From: Nissolia schottii
Lineage: Eukaryota; Streptophyta; Magnoliopsida; Fabales; Fabaceae
DNA: 64,000 nt
Assembly (NCBI GenBank): GCA_003254905.1
Contig: QANU01028427.1
Location: 1 to 64,000 of the forward strand
Reading direction: 5' to 3'
Shown piece after piece: positions 47,101-59,040 of the stretch (position 1 is the stretch's first letter; each line of letters begins with the position of its first letter). The notes under the pieces were generated by a model that saw only the letters and a list, made by a program, of their open reading frames with translations, did no database searches and had not been told where the DNA came from. Made by a program: the position numbers and the translations under genes.

Positions 47101-50100
47101 ATTCTCAAAATTAAAAGTGCTTAGTATCTTTGATTGCTCCATGCTGGAATGCATATTCCCCGTCACTGTTGATGATGGCTCTTTTGAGAAACTAGAGCGG
47201 CTAAGCATAAGAGAATGTTCGGTGCTGACTTGTCTGTTCACACTTGCGGTTGCTCAGAGTCTGGTACAGTTGGAAAGATTAGAGATACAGTCATGTGGAG
47301 GACTGAAGCATTTACTTGAAGATAATGACACAGAGGAAGAGGAGTTAAGCAGACAGGATAATCGCAGGTCTGTATTCTCAAAATTGAAAGTGCTTAGCAT
47401 CTTTGATTGCTCCATGCTGGAATGCGTATTCCCCGTCACTGTTGTTGAGGGCTCTTTTGAGAAACTAGAGCAGCTAAGCATAAGTGGATGTTCGGCGTTG
47501 ACTTGTCTGTTCACACTTGCGGTTGCTCAGAGTCTGGTACAGTTGGAAAGATTAGAGATAAGGTCATGTGACGGACTGAAGCATTTACTTGAAGATAATG
47601 GCACAGAGGAAGAGGAGATAAGTAGACAGGATAATCGCAGGTCTGTATTCTCAAAATTAAAAGTGCTTAGCATCTCCTCCTGCTCCATTCTTGAATGCAT
47701 ATTCCCCATCACTGTTGTTGAGGGCTCTTTTGAGAAACTAGAGCAGCTAAGCATAAGTGGATGTTCGGCGTTGACTCGTCTGTTCACACTTGCGGTTGCT
47801 CAGAGTCTGGTACAGTTGGAAAGATTGGAGATAAGGTCATGTGACGGACTGAAGCATTTACTTGAAGATAATGGCACAGAGGAAGAGGAGATAAGTAGAC
47901 AGGATAATCGCAGGTCTGTATTCTCAAAATTAAAAGTGCTTAGCATCTTTGATTGCTCCATGCTGGAATGCGTATTCCCCGTCACTGTTGATGATGGCTC
48001 TTTTGAGAAACTAGAGCAGCTAAGCATAAGAGAATGTTCGGTGCTGACTTGTCTGTTCACACTTGCGGTTGCTCAGAGTCTGGTACAGTTGGAAAGATTG
48101 GAGATAAGGTCATGTGACGGACTGAAGCATTTACTTGAAGATAATGGCACAGAGGAAGAGGAGATAAGCAGACAGGATAATCGCAGGTCTGTATTCTCAA
48201 AATTGAAAGTGCTTAGCATCTTTGGTTGCTCCATTCTTGAATGCGTATTCCCCATCACTGTTGTTGAGGGCTCTTTTGAGAAACTAGAGCAGCTAAGCAT
48301 AAGTGGATGTTCGGTGTTGACTTGTCTGTTCACACTTGCGGATGCTCAGAGTCTGGTACAGTTGGAAAGATTAGAGATACGGTCATGTGGAGGACTGAAG
48401 CATTTACTTGAAGATAATGGCACAGAGGAAGAGGAGTTAAGCAGACAGGATAATCGCAGGTCTGTATTCTCAAAATTGAAAGTGCTTAGCATCTTTAATT
48501 GCTCCATGCTGGAATGCATATTCCCCGTCACTGTTGATGAGGGCTCTTTTGAGAAACTAGAGCAGCTAAGCATAAGTGGATGTTCGGTGTTGACTTGTCT
48601 GTTCACACTTGCGGTTGGTCAGAGTCTGGTACAGTTGGAAAGATTAGAGATAATGTCATGTGACGGACTGAAGCATTTACTTGAGGATAATGGCACAGAG
48701 GAAGAGGAGATAAGTAGACAGGATAATCGCAGGTCTGTATTCTCAAAATTGAAAGTGCTTAGCATCTTTAATTGCTCCATGCTGGAAAGCGTATTCCCCA
48801 TCACTGTTGTTGAGGGCTCTTTTGAGAAACTAGAGAAGCTAAGCATAAGTGGATATTCGGTGTTGACTCGTCTGTTCACACTTGCGGTTGCTCAGAGTCC
48901 GGTACAGTTGGAAAGATTAGAGATACAGTCATGTGATGGACTGAAGCATTTACTTGAAAATAATGACATAGAGGAAGAGGAGATAAGTAGACAGGATAAT
49001 CGCAGGTCTGTATTCTCAAAATTAAAAGTGCTTAGTATCTTTGATTGCTCCATGCTGGAATGCATATTCCCGGACAATAAAAATTCATTTACCTTCCAAA
49101 ATCTCCGGACAATAAAAATAAAAAAATGTAAAAAGTTGGAGGTAATGTTTCCCGCTTTTGTTGTGAGATGCCTACCTGTGTTGATGTATCTATATATAAT
49201 AGATTGCCAAGAATTAAAGCAGATCATTGAAGAGGATAATGTAGAGAATCAGAAATTGTCAAATCCCGTTTCTTCCAATCCATGCTTCCCAAAGCTAGTT
49301 GTCCTTGCAATCATAAAATGCCCTAACTTAAAACATTTGTTCCGTGTCTCCTCCTCATCTAATGACCTTCCTCACAACCTAGAGATTCTTGTCATAATAG
49401 AAGCCAGGGAGCTAGAAGAAATAATCAGTTGCGAACAAGGACAAGGTAATGAGATAGGAAAGGTGCAAGTTAAGCTTCCGAAACTTAATCTTTTAGTGCT
49501 GATGCATGTGCCTAGCCTTTTCCAAGCGGTTGAATTGCCTGCTCATTTTGTCTGTGATTGTCCGAAATTGTCTTTGACTTCGTCAATTTCTATGGGCGAG
49601 CTTGAAGATCTTTTGTTCAGAGGTAAAATCTTCCTTCACTCACAAAATGCATTGGAATGTTCTTACACAAAGTAAATCATTCTAAAATTTCAATTCATCG
49701 TAAAATTACATAAAGAGATTTTCTTTGTAATATGTTTCTTCGTGCTAGAGCTTGCAATTTTGAAGCTTGAATAGTTTAATTAGAAGGAATAATGTGGTAA
49801 ATAAATATTATGACCACTCAGACATAGAATCACCGTATGAATACTAAGCTACTTTTTTTAGTTATGAAACTATCTAAATTGTTTTGTATCCACAACTAAA
49901 TAGTTGAAGATGCATTTTTGGTTTTATGAGTTTCACTATCTAATGGAGCCCTCAATTGATGTATTTTTGGAAATAGGTACGTCTTATCACGCTTTTCAGA
50001 TTGAGTTAGTGCACAACTTAAGGGAATATTTTAAATTACACCAAGTCCTTACACATGGAGATACCGGAGTTGGAAATATTTATGAGCCAGTAATACAAAA

Positions 50101-52189
50101 GCCATTTGGAGAAATTGGAAGTACCATTGAAATTTGTCAGGTAAATGTAAATAATGTAATACAACCTATATTCTAAATCAACAGGTACATCTTATAAATA
50201 AACTGCAAGAATTCACCTTATTCTACATATGTTGTAGTTTATTGCAATTTTTATATAGTTCTAAACACAGATAAAAGGAGAATGTTGTCTTAGCTTAATG
50301 GCATGAACCACTTAGGTGATTATGTTGGTTGAATGCAACAAGTAGTTATGACTCAAGCATAAACAAGGAGCACATCACTTATTGTTACTTTTTGAATATT
50401 AATGGAAGTATGGAACTATACTAGAATATTACATTTCTTTTGGTCTTTTATTTTTTTAGAGTTTTGAAAGAGGCAATGAAGAAGGAGCTACATCACATAA
50501 TGACGAGATATTAACAGTGTCAACTCATTCAAAATCAACTAGCCCATCTGCTTCTAAGCAGAAATCATATCCATACGTAAGTTTATGGTTCTTCAACTTG
50601 TTTATTGTTTATAATTTTCCATACGAGGAGTGCAATTAAGAAATTGGAATGCATGACATTAGAAATTTGGAACTAACTTTTTTGTGAATATGTTACTATC
50701 ATAATATCACACTTATAATTAGGCTCATCCAAACAGATACATACACTCATAAAGGAGTGAAGGCTGTCATCTGTTACTATCATACTTTTAGGATGACAAT
50801 CCGATCAGTTTTGTTCAACCTGTGGATGAACCTATAAATGTTAAAATCTTGACATCAGTAGTTGAGGAAGGAAATTAAACTCGAGATAATGAAGTAGGTA
50901 TTATTAATGAAGTTCAATTACTAAGCAACATGTCTTTTGGAATGGCAGAGTATTGAAGGAGCAATGACAGCCACTATTGGAGAAGGTCCAGCATTAGTAA
51001 AACCAACATCACAAACTTTGGGTTCAGAACTAGCAACTCCTCTACATAAAATACCTTCAAGTGTAAGTTCATTAGTAACTAGGCTGACAAACTAATTTCA
51101 GATATAGTAAGACTAATTTCATTCTTGTTCAATATTTCATTTTCAATTAGAAGTTGGTGGATCAGGAGTCAACCATGGCACCAAGCATGTTGGACCAAAG
51201 ACATGAGCTTGGAGAAACAATAGTAATCACTGTAGTTCCTAAAATAACTATTATATACCTCCTCATGATGTTACATTAATTTATGAAAGATCGTTTCATT
51301 TCAAAGACATGATGTCAGTCAAATAAACTGAAACGCATCCTACCCTTCTTGTGACGTGTAGAGTATCGGAGGTAACATAAATGAAAGCTTTCAAGAAGGT
51401 TCCATATCAGGGGAGATTACAAAAGCAACTATTCCAGCTGACGTCGAAGGCAATGCATTGGATGTTGTGGTTGTAACTGACACCAAGACACGCAGAAGTC
51501 AAATAGAAGTTGTTTCTGATGGCAGCATTGAGGTTCATCCAAGTTAGTGCTCTTTTCTTACATTCTCTCCTCCATGCGTCCCGTATGTACTTATAAAATA
51601 AATTCTAGAGTAAGAGTTTTTGGTAGCACATATATTATTTTGTTCTATCTTATGAATACAAATTGTGGCAATTCTCTTAGGCTTTATAGCATTGCTAGTA
51701 TGTACATATCTTTAACACTTGGGAGCATGTGCAGATGCTAGTAGCAGTCATTCGTCGATCGTAGCAAAATTGGGAGCAATTAAGCACTCTGCTGATCTGG
51801 ATGATGCACAGATTGCTCTGCTTGCTGAGGCAATAGCAGTTTATCCACATCTTTGGAAAGTTATTGACAAGTTTAGCGCACGGTTTCAAGCTTTGAAGTT
51901 GAAGACTCTGGCGGATATGCTGTTCTTCCTTCGCAATGAGAGGGCTGCCAGTGTTACTCCTCAGCGAGAAAACAACTTCCAGGAACTATGCGATGAAGCT
52001 GTTCAACTTGGATTTGATAAGTCATGGGTTGATGAGATGCGTCAGCGTGTTGTGGTCAGGGATCCTGGACTGGACCATGCACAAGCGCGACTCGGTGAGC
52101 TAACTCAAGAACTTGGCAAGATAAATGATGAAATTGGCAGTCTTCACAAGTTCATCGATTCTCAGAAGAAATCTTTTGATTTCCTGTGA
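44180..52189 (+). CDS. CC-NBS-LRR disease resistance protein with expanded LRR and multi-exon tail
   Basis: The start is the ATG at 44180 (MDTQLSSS); the open frame begins a little earlier without an ATG. Exon 1 (44180-49622) has a Cys-rich, then coiled-coil N-terminus (residues 1-150), NB-ARC with P-loop GMGGCGKTT (196-204), kinase-2 LLILDDVW (274-281), ILITTR, GLPIA (362-366), LFLLCAVFPED (CNL-type RNBS-D) and MHD (500-502), then LRRs. Residues 837 to about 1630 are tandem 91-residue units. All nucleotide-binding and MHD residues are intact, so it can be an intracellular immune receptor. Predicted later exons: 49977-50140, 50460-50576, 50792-50893, 50949-51062, 51151-51222, 51362-51542, 51735-52189, all with GT-AG borders and consistent phase. 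Exon 50792-50893 contains an in-frame TAA (50876-50878). If it is skipped (102 bp, phase 0) the protein is about 2181 residues; if kept, the tail is cut. The family is clear; the specificity is unknown. Confidence 0.88.
46688..49070 (+). repeat. In-frame 273-bp tandem array encoding LRR triplets in the CNL gene
   Basis: Eight full units start at 46688, 46961, 47234, 47507, 47780, 48053, 48326 and 48599. A ninth starts at 48872 and breaks off near 49070. Each encodes LFTLAVAQSLVQLERLEI, then SCxGLKHLLED, an acidic EEEISRQDNRRSVFSKL linker, LKVLSIFDCSMLECxFP and FEKLEQLSI, i.e. about three LRRs. The period is exactly 273 bp with no indels. Variation clusters in the residues after C in LEC(I/V)FP, VVEG/VDDG and ISG/IREC. 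Units 4-6 resemble units 1-3 in order, which suggests duplication of blocks of three. Unit 1 is the most divergent. The high identity implies recent unequal exchange, gene conversion, or both. Confidence 0.95.
49977..52189 (+). other. Small modular exons and conserved C-terminal exon of the CNL gene
   Basis: Exons 50460-50576 (39 codons), 50792-50893 (34), 50949-51062 (38) and 51151-51222 (24) each begin and end in phase 0. Three exons open with an AGT Ser codon and similar text (SFERGNEEG, SIEGAMTATIGEG, SIGGNINESFQEG), which suggests exon duplication. The last exon (51735-52189, about 151 residues) is helical and charged, with ADMLFFLRNERAASV, CDEAVQLGFDKSWVDEMR and a C-terminal coiled coil ending FDSL-like SQKKSFDFL. 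I recall this tail from other legume CNL predictions, but it has no named domain I can give. The codon use is ordinary and the frame is clean. Confidence 0.65.
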
Positions 52190-53672
52190 TATGGCACGTG
52201 ATGATGTTCATTTTTTCCCCTCCTCGTTTGAAACCACATGTTTGTGTTATTTGCAATGTTTTTAGAATGGGACCCTTCTGTTTCTGACTTTGATTTCATG
52301 GATTGTTAGTACTTGTCACAACTATTAGCATGAAATCTTATCACTTTTGAGTTGGAACTTATTATTATGTTGGGACTGTAACACGTGTAAATTTTGGACA
52401 ACACTTTCCTAGTTTACACTTTGGAGTGAAAATTTTCAAACCATAATACTAATATAAGGGGACAAAATCACAAGGATTTAAGTATAGCTTTTTCTTTATA
52501 AGTTTTGGTTTACATTTACAACGCGTTTTTACTAAAATGCATACTTTCATCCATTTTTTTTAAGTAAAACATTTTCAGCTTAAAAAAATAGTATTTTACC
52601 TTTTTTTAAAAAAAAATTATATTTTAACACTTGTTATTTTTTAAAAAAAATATATTTTTGGAAGTCAATCTAAATGGACCTAAATTTTCTAATTTCTCAT
52701 AGTAAATACGTTGAGCCTCTTTCTCACACTAGCATGGAACAAGAAGTAACATGAGAGGTAACAAAACTTGATCGGGCAAAGAGGTAACAAATGATGGTAA
52801 TGGGCTTCATCACATGTTATGTTTAGATAGCGAAACTTTTTATTTAGTGATTATTTAGAAATCATATATCTCTTTTAATAAGAGTCAAATACAGTTCCTT
52901 TAATTTATACCTTAATACAAGACCAAAAAAAGATGTTACTTGAACTACTAATTCTCAACTTAGAAATCATTGATTTGGATGGCCACACAAATAATATTCA
53001 TTCCCTTTTTCCAAAGTTCACTTGAGAATCAACCAAAAAAAGAACAAATTGTAATGTAAGTGAACCAAACATATTTGTTGGCATTAAACTAACAACTATT
53101 CTTATTAATATATGATTTATTCTATGCCTATAAAAGTTAGGTATACAGCAAAGCATTTCTCAACATGTAACAAAGCCGGCCAGCTCCAAATGCATATGCT
53201 ATTGGAAATGACTTATAGTTTTTACATTTTTATTTGGTATGAAAGGTCTACAACTATTATTACAATGACCAAGCCTTTGTTTAATGTTATCTATCGCAAC
53301 AACAATAACAACGTCTTGTTTGATTAAGTGGGTTGACTATAAAGATGAAATAATGTAATTATAAAACCTTGTAGCTAATTATGTTTAGAGATACATGATT
53401 TGAATTTATTTATTTATAATAAATTTTCCAATACTATAGTATTTTTTTTGTCTTTTACTTTTAATTATTAGGCTAGTTTCTATTCGATCTACTCATCCCA
53501 ATTATAATTTTTTGGGTAATGATATGAGTGTAAGACCCATAATATTTGTGAGAAGGGTGATTACACCAAATTTAATGTCAAAGTAGCATTTTTCTTTTTC
53601 CTTTTTTTAATTCATCCCAATTATTTTAGAGACAAAGTTAGAATAAAAAGATGATATATATATATATATATA
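52190..53672. other. Spacer downstream of the CNL gene
   Basis: Includes the likely 3' UTR (to about 52400), then AT-rich sequence without a supported gene. A TA run near 53653-53672 leads into the gap. Confidence 0.5.
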
Positions 53673-53736
53673 NNNNNNNNNNNNNNNNNNNNNNNNNNNN
53701 NNNNNNNNNNNNNNNNNNNNNNNNNNNNNNNNNNNN
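53673..53736. other. Assembly gap (64 N)
   Basis: Ns flanked on both sides by (TA)n, so the gap is probably a longer TA microsatellite that could not be closed. Confidence 0.95.
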
Positions 53737-54950
53737 TATATATATATATATATTCTAAAGGTCTAAAGTGGTTTTACTAAATGAAATGAATAAATACATA
53801 TTCATTTACTGTAATAGGTTTCGTTACGGTAGGAGGAAAATCAATAGAAAGCCTCAACAAAAATAATATATCTCATATGAAACTTAACTCTAACAGTTAC
53901 ATTCTATAAAGGGAGATTAAGAAAAGGTACGAGAACAACCCTTTTTTTTATAAGAACAACCACAGATTTAAATTTTAATGATGTATTCACAAAAATAGTT
54001 TTTTTTCCCACGAAGATAAGTATATTTTTATTTTTAACACATTATATGTCTGTCAATAAGAGTTTAACACAACTTATTACAGGTGGAGAATAATAAGTTA
54101 GGTAAATAATATTACAATAAGTGATGGTAAGAATATTCATAATAATATTCTAATAGGGGATGTGTCATTTATAGCATATGTGTGTGAGATAATGACAAAT
54201 GTTAAAGGTAAGGAAACCTCTAGAAGGTTTTAGTATGCCTATGTCATCCTACAAATGTAGCTCTTTTTATGACATAAATCAAGAAAGAAGTATTTTACTT
54301 ATTTAATTGGTAAAGGTTGTGCCGATTTCAAGACCTATCATCTTAAAATCAGAACCGAGGGTTTCAATTTTAGGATTGGACAATTTTTTTTTTAATTTTT
54401 GATATTTCTAAAGTCAGCATTACCTTTACTTATTTTAGGTTTCAGACCTGTACAATTGTAAATTTTGACCCATGGTTTGCTATTATTTTATTGGGTCCAT
54501 TTTTTTGTGTAATCCCCGAAATATTTAAATGAATTAAATTATGCTTTATTAATTTGTTTATTTAAATTTAATTTAGCAAGTTAACAAGTATTCTATTGGT
54601 TGAATAAGTAACTAGTAATGTGGACAATTTGGTTCAATGATTACTCCTTAATTTATTTAAATTTCAAATGTTGAGTAAGGTGAGTGTGAAAAATCAAGAA
54701 ACATAATAAATACAAATAAATATATTTATTGTGCAGTTTGTTTTGTATAAATAATAGGGTGGTGCTACGTGTGCACCAAATATTATACCAAAATATAGTT
54801 ACCACCGTATTAAATACATCTTGACCCACTACTAATAAAATAACCACTCCCCTACGTATAATATTACATTGGATATACGTTGGCATCCATTTTATTATAC
54901 ACATAGGCTTTTTTCTAAATAATATACTCCTCTAATGTGAATACATATGA
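53737..54950. other. AT-rich spacer
   Basis: No supported gene. The last few hundred bases may contain the 5' LTR of the copia fragment that follows, but I cannot place its start. Confidence 0.45.
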
Positions 54951-54989
54951 GAATATAGCAATTATTTCTGCTTCAACACTTTTCCTACT

Positions 54990-55775
54990 TTTTCTAACAT
55001 GATGTCAGAGCTCCAGCTCCGCTGATACTCACTTCGCCATGACAGAAAACCCTAATGAAACCCCACCTGTAACTCCTCCTCCCAAAATTAAAAATCTTGA
55101 TCCTTCCCACGACGCATCAAGTCCGTATAATATTCATCCCATTGAAAGCCCTTCCTTTGTTCTTATCACCCTTTGTTTTGACTGGCAATAATTATCATTC
55201 CTGGTCCAGATCATTCAGAATGGCTCGTGTCCAAAAATAAGGTAGGCTTCCTCACTGACACCATTTCTATCCTTCAAGCTACAGATCCCCTCTTTTTGAT
55301 TAGGGAGTACTGCAACACACTCATCATGTCTTCTGGATCCACCCCCTCTATCAATCGTGTCTTCTTAATGGTGATAGAATATGAACTCCGATCTTCTGGG
55401 CTCACAATAGATTCCGATTCACATCAAGTCAAGGCTTATTCGAGTGACAACCACCAAGACCAAGTACGTGGCAGTCCTCGTCCAGCAAGCAGTAGTGGCT
55501 GTGCAACTTCCAATTCAATGTGCACCTTTTGTGGACGCACATGCCACGCAATTGAAGTATGTCACTGCAAGCATGGCTACCCTCTTGGTCACCCATGTTT
55601 CCCCAGTCGTCCTCGATTCCAACCACGAGGGCCCACCGTCGCGTACATCAATAGCTCTATTTCAAGTGATGGAATAGAAAATGTCTCAAATGCACACGAC
55701 ACAACAGGAACAAAAATAGGATCTGGGCTCAATTTAACCCAAGGCCAAGGGTTGGGCATGATTCTGCGTTGACAG
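54990..55775 (+). mobile_element. Ty1/copia gag fragment (fossil)
   Basis: A primer-binding-site-like ATGATGTCAGAGCTCC lies at 54999-55014. Gag text then begins MTENPNETPPVTPPPKIKNL (about 55039), followed by SINRVFLMVIEYELRS and a CCHC knuckle CTFCGRTCHAIEVC (about 55521-55562). Protease and the rest of pol are absent. Broken and truncated, of an older copia family than the one at 13.5 kb by its decay. Confidence 0.75.
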
Positions 55776-56293
55776 AAAGAGGTTTTAAATTTCCCTTGTC
55801 TTTCTCATTCTTCTTGGTTAGTTGTTAATTAGGACGAATGGCAAGTTTACACTGCTTTTTACATTTGTTTACGGCCATGTTTCTGTGACCCAATGTTCCA
55901 AGCATAGATTATTTCATTTTCTTCCCGAACAGCACATATACCATCTCTCCTCTCAAATTGGCAAAATTTGGCCTGTATTCCCATGTTTTTGTTGTAATAT
56001 AGGTTTCTCACGTAAGCCTACATTTTTGACAATCTGGTGTGCCCTTCTTCACTTAGGATGCATCTAGATATCGCAATGATCTGAATAAAATTGCCCCACT
56101 TTCTCCCTTAAATTGTTCCAGTGATGCTACAACCCTGGTACGAATACTGCTTATTTTCATTTGCAGCAATTGTTTTGTGAATTTCCGTTCAGAGTCAGTT
56201 AAATACTCAAAATTATACCACATAGTCCTTCAAATTCTAGAAGGATTGTAAAATTAAAATTGACTTTTAACATTTTGTTTCCTACATTTTCAG

Positions 56294-56689
56294 GGAATTA
56301 GGGTTCAAGCTAGAGAAGTGAATACATAGAGGGCAGAAGCCAACCTTCAAAGGAGTTATACTTCTTTGGATGTAGAATCAAAATTACTTTTATAACTTGG
56401 GTCGCCTTGTTCAACTTCTTAGAAGGCATTGGATTATATATGATGCTAATGGTAAAACTGAAAGTGCCTGGTGAGTTAATTACTCTTCTCTTTACCTTCT
56501 ATGTGTTTTTTTTTAATGCTTCCCAGGTTCTTTTTTTGTTTCCTTTCTAATTCCATCATTTTTCTTATATATTTTTTTTCCCTTCATGACAGGGGACTCA
56601 GGGTTGTTGGTCAATAGCCAACTATACTTTCATGGACTAGTTTTGAATACTCTTCTGCATGCACACTAAGCACACAAAATGGTAGAATG
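56294..56689 (+). pseudogene. ApaG-domain protein remnant (two exons)
   Basis: Exon-like 56294-56470 (acceptor CATTTTCAG, donor CTG|GTGAGT) reads GIRVQAREV, then ELYFFGCRIKITF in a shifted frame, then LVQLLRRHWIIYDANGKTES. Exon-like 56593-56689 (acceptor GACAG, donor ATG|GTAAAG) reads GLRVVGQ, a TAG stop, then PTILSWTSFEYSSACTLSTQNGRM. This is the ApaG (DUF525) fold signature: G(V/I)R, the YFF.Y.I.I strand, RHW.I.DANG, G.GVVG.QP, FEY.S.CPLSTP.G.M. In plants ApaG domains occur in F-box SKIP16-like and PDIP38-like UVR/ApaG proteins; the best guess is the latter. At least two frame changes, one internal stop, and the loss of the other domains mark it as a relic. Confidence 0.6.
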
Positions 56690-58900
56690 GTAAAGATTTA
56701 TTTGGCCCCCTTGTTCTTTATGAAGTTATAGATTGTTTTTTTAGTGGGTGAAAAATTCTTGGTGAGTTAGAGTATTGGTTTACTTAACTGAAGCTGGTGC
56801 CCATGTTATGTTACTATCTTTATTTGCATAATAATCAACAGATCATGCCTTGGACAAATAAAGCAAAAGTGTGAATGCTTAATAGATCTCAAGGCCATGC
56901 TCAACATGCTTCTATAATTTAGATGATCGGTTGCATCCTTTCCATTATTTCATGACTGCTTTTAGGATTACTAGAGAATGATTTTGCACAATGGTTTTAA
57001 CTATGCAACACTCACAATTTGTTCATCAGGGTAGAAATTGGATTCAAGGCAGGAGACTAAACATCCAAATTAGTCCACAAAAAATATTTGCAACATCAAG
57101 TTAGTCTTGGGCATTAATTTGGTCCCTCAATGTTTAATTTAACCCCCAAGTTCATAACTTGACATCAATGCGGTCCTTAAATTGATGTATACAATGAATA
57201 ACCAAATTGATGTAAAAATCTTTGAAGGAATAGTCTCATATCTTAGGATCAATTTGAGCTTTCACTCGGGGGGAAAATCCTAATCTCAATTATGTTGATA
57301 CATTGGTTACATTTGCCTGTTTGATTCATGAGTGATTTCAAATTTCAAAGTATTCTAGTTGTATACACTTCCAATCGGAACGTAAAGCTAGGTGCTAAAT
57401 CTCATCATCTTTTAATATAGTTAGCTCAGGAAGGCGAATGTCTCTCTCTCACCCTCTCATGTTCATACTATTTGAGATAGAAGAACTGCAACATAACCTT
57501 CAAAGATTGTGCTCGATAAACAACCAGAACTGTTATAGTTTGTTATTGAACCAGATGTTCTTACAGCTATTATGAGGGATTAAAGTAGGCTATTTGCATC
57601 TAAAAAATCTCTTCTTGTGCATTAGTGATCAGCAAATGTATATATCCTCTCAGTAGGTAGAACCTTGTGTATGTATTTTGTTGTAGTGTTTTGTACAGAA
57701 CTCATGAAATAAATCAACTTTCAGGTAGGCACTTCAAACTGTGTTGTGTATCCTAACCCAACAGACCAATTTGTATTGTGTTATTCTCAATATTCCTGCG
57801 CCCCACGCAAGCTGAGAGAATAATTACGTCCATCCTTTGTGCTTAACCATGCAATAGTCGTGAAGTTTTTATACAGCCCATGCCAGGCTTGTCTAACCTG
57901 CAAGAGTTTTTGAAGTTTGAAATCATTTGGGGCAAAAAAAGAAAAAAAAAATGGTTGAAAATATTTGAATTTTGTATCAAGATGTCATATTTTAGAAAAG
58001 ATCATGTGCCAATCAATCAATGAATTTCTGCTACACCTGAGATCAACTTGTCAATTTGGACTCCGAGATATATATAGCTTCTTACATTTTGTTCTCCTTT
58101 TACCCACCCTGATCTAGTAAAATACAATAGGGACAAAACGGGTTGAATATTCATGAACTCACGAAATTAATTAGATTAATATCTATTTACAATTGAGAAT
58201 GATATGTACTTTTATGATATGATTTTTGACCTACTGTCGCTATTACATTATTATTAATTTTAATGATATGCTGTCAGTCTGTCACATATAAATGGTTTTT
58301 ATTTGGTAGCTACACGTAAATGGGTTTTGACTACAACAATAATAACTTGAAAAAATTAAGTTCGTTTATTATCTGTATGTCAACATATTTTATGATCAAC
58401 TGTGTCAAAAAAAAGGGCCTAATAGTCAAAATTAAAGCATAAACTTCATTCTCTGAAAGAGGGAGTGAGTCACATTTATGTAATTTGATCTTTGTTTATT
58501 CTTTTGGGTAAAATGTTGTTTTAAAGGGGTTGATGATTAATTGAAATAGCATCACATATGAAGCTATTTCACAATTTTACTTCTTGCTTGAATAATAAAC
58601 ATTTTGTACATATAATAAACTTAGAGAATAATTTCCATAAGCTAGCTTTACACTTTCAACCAATATAACATTTGGAAAAATATCAATTTATTGGTAACTA
58701 ACTAAGAGATTACTCACCATAATGTGTCACTTTCCTGACTTTTGATTAAGCATAAAAATTAATCTCTAAACGATTCGCTATTATTGAAGCACGTGATATG
58801 AGAACTAAGTTAGAAGCTTTTACGTTCACAATTAATCTATCTTTTGCAGTCACACTAGTCATCATCTCTCAATTTGCCTGTCCCAGCCATTACGTTCATA
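56690..58900. other. Spacer, no supported gene
   Basis: Introns or 3' remains of the ApaG relic may extend here, but I find no further ApaG exon. Sequence near 57080-57280 has MITE-like words (GGTCCCTCAATG, GCGGTCCTTAAATTG) without a clear inverted partner. Confidence 0.4.
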
Positions 58901-58914
58901 CTTCATACATACAT

Positions 58915-59040
58915 ATAACTACGTACATCTCTCTCCTCCTTATATGCTAATGTGAAATAAAGCGTTGAAGAGCAAATAAAGCATTTAATATTTTAGGCTA
59001 AGCATTCATCTTCCATTGCCACCGAATATGAAAGGTATGT
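58915..59040 (+). other. Possible first exon of an unknown transcript
   Basis: CTCCTTATATGCTAATG (about 58936) is followed by a leader and an ATGAAAG|GTATGT start-plus-donor at about 59028. No continuing coding exon could be found in the next 3 kb. Very tentative. Confidence 0.15.

Noticed and set aside
46708-49227. Row of nine - strand frames, eight of 86 codons and one longer, at 273-bp spacing
   Set aside because: They are exact antisense shadows of the LRR repeat units; no promoter or codon signal of their own.
49904-50176. Separate 90-codon + gene starting at 49904
   Set aside because: Its second half coincides with the predicted CNL exon 49977-50140, which has matching phase and splice sites; the first half is intron.
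53653-53756. Biological meaning of the N stretch
   Set aside because: Ns within (TA)n are an assembly gap, not a feature.
54750-54905. MITE with GTGCTACGTGTGCACC tips
   Set aside because: The inverted partner is weak and no target duplication is visible.
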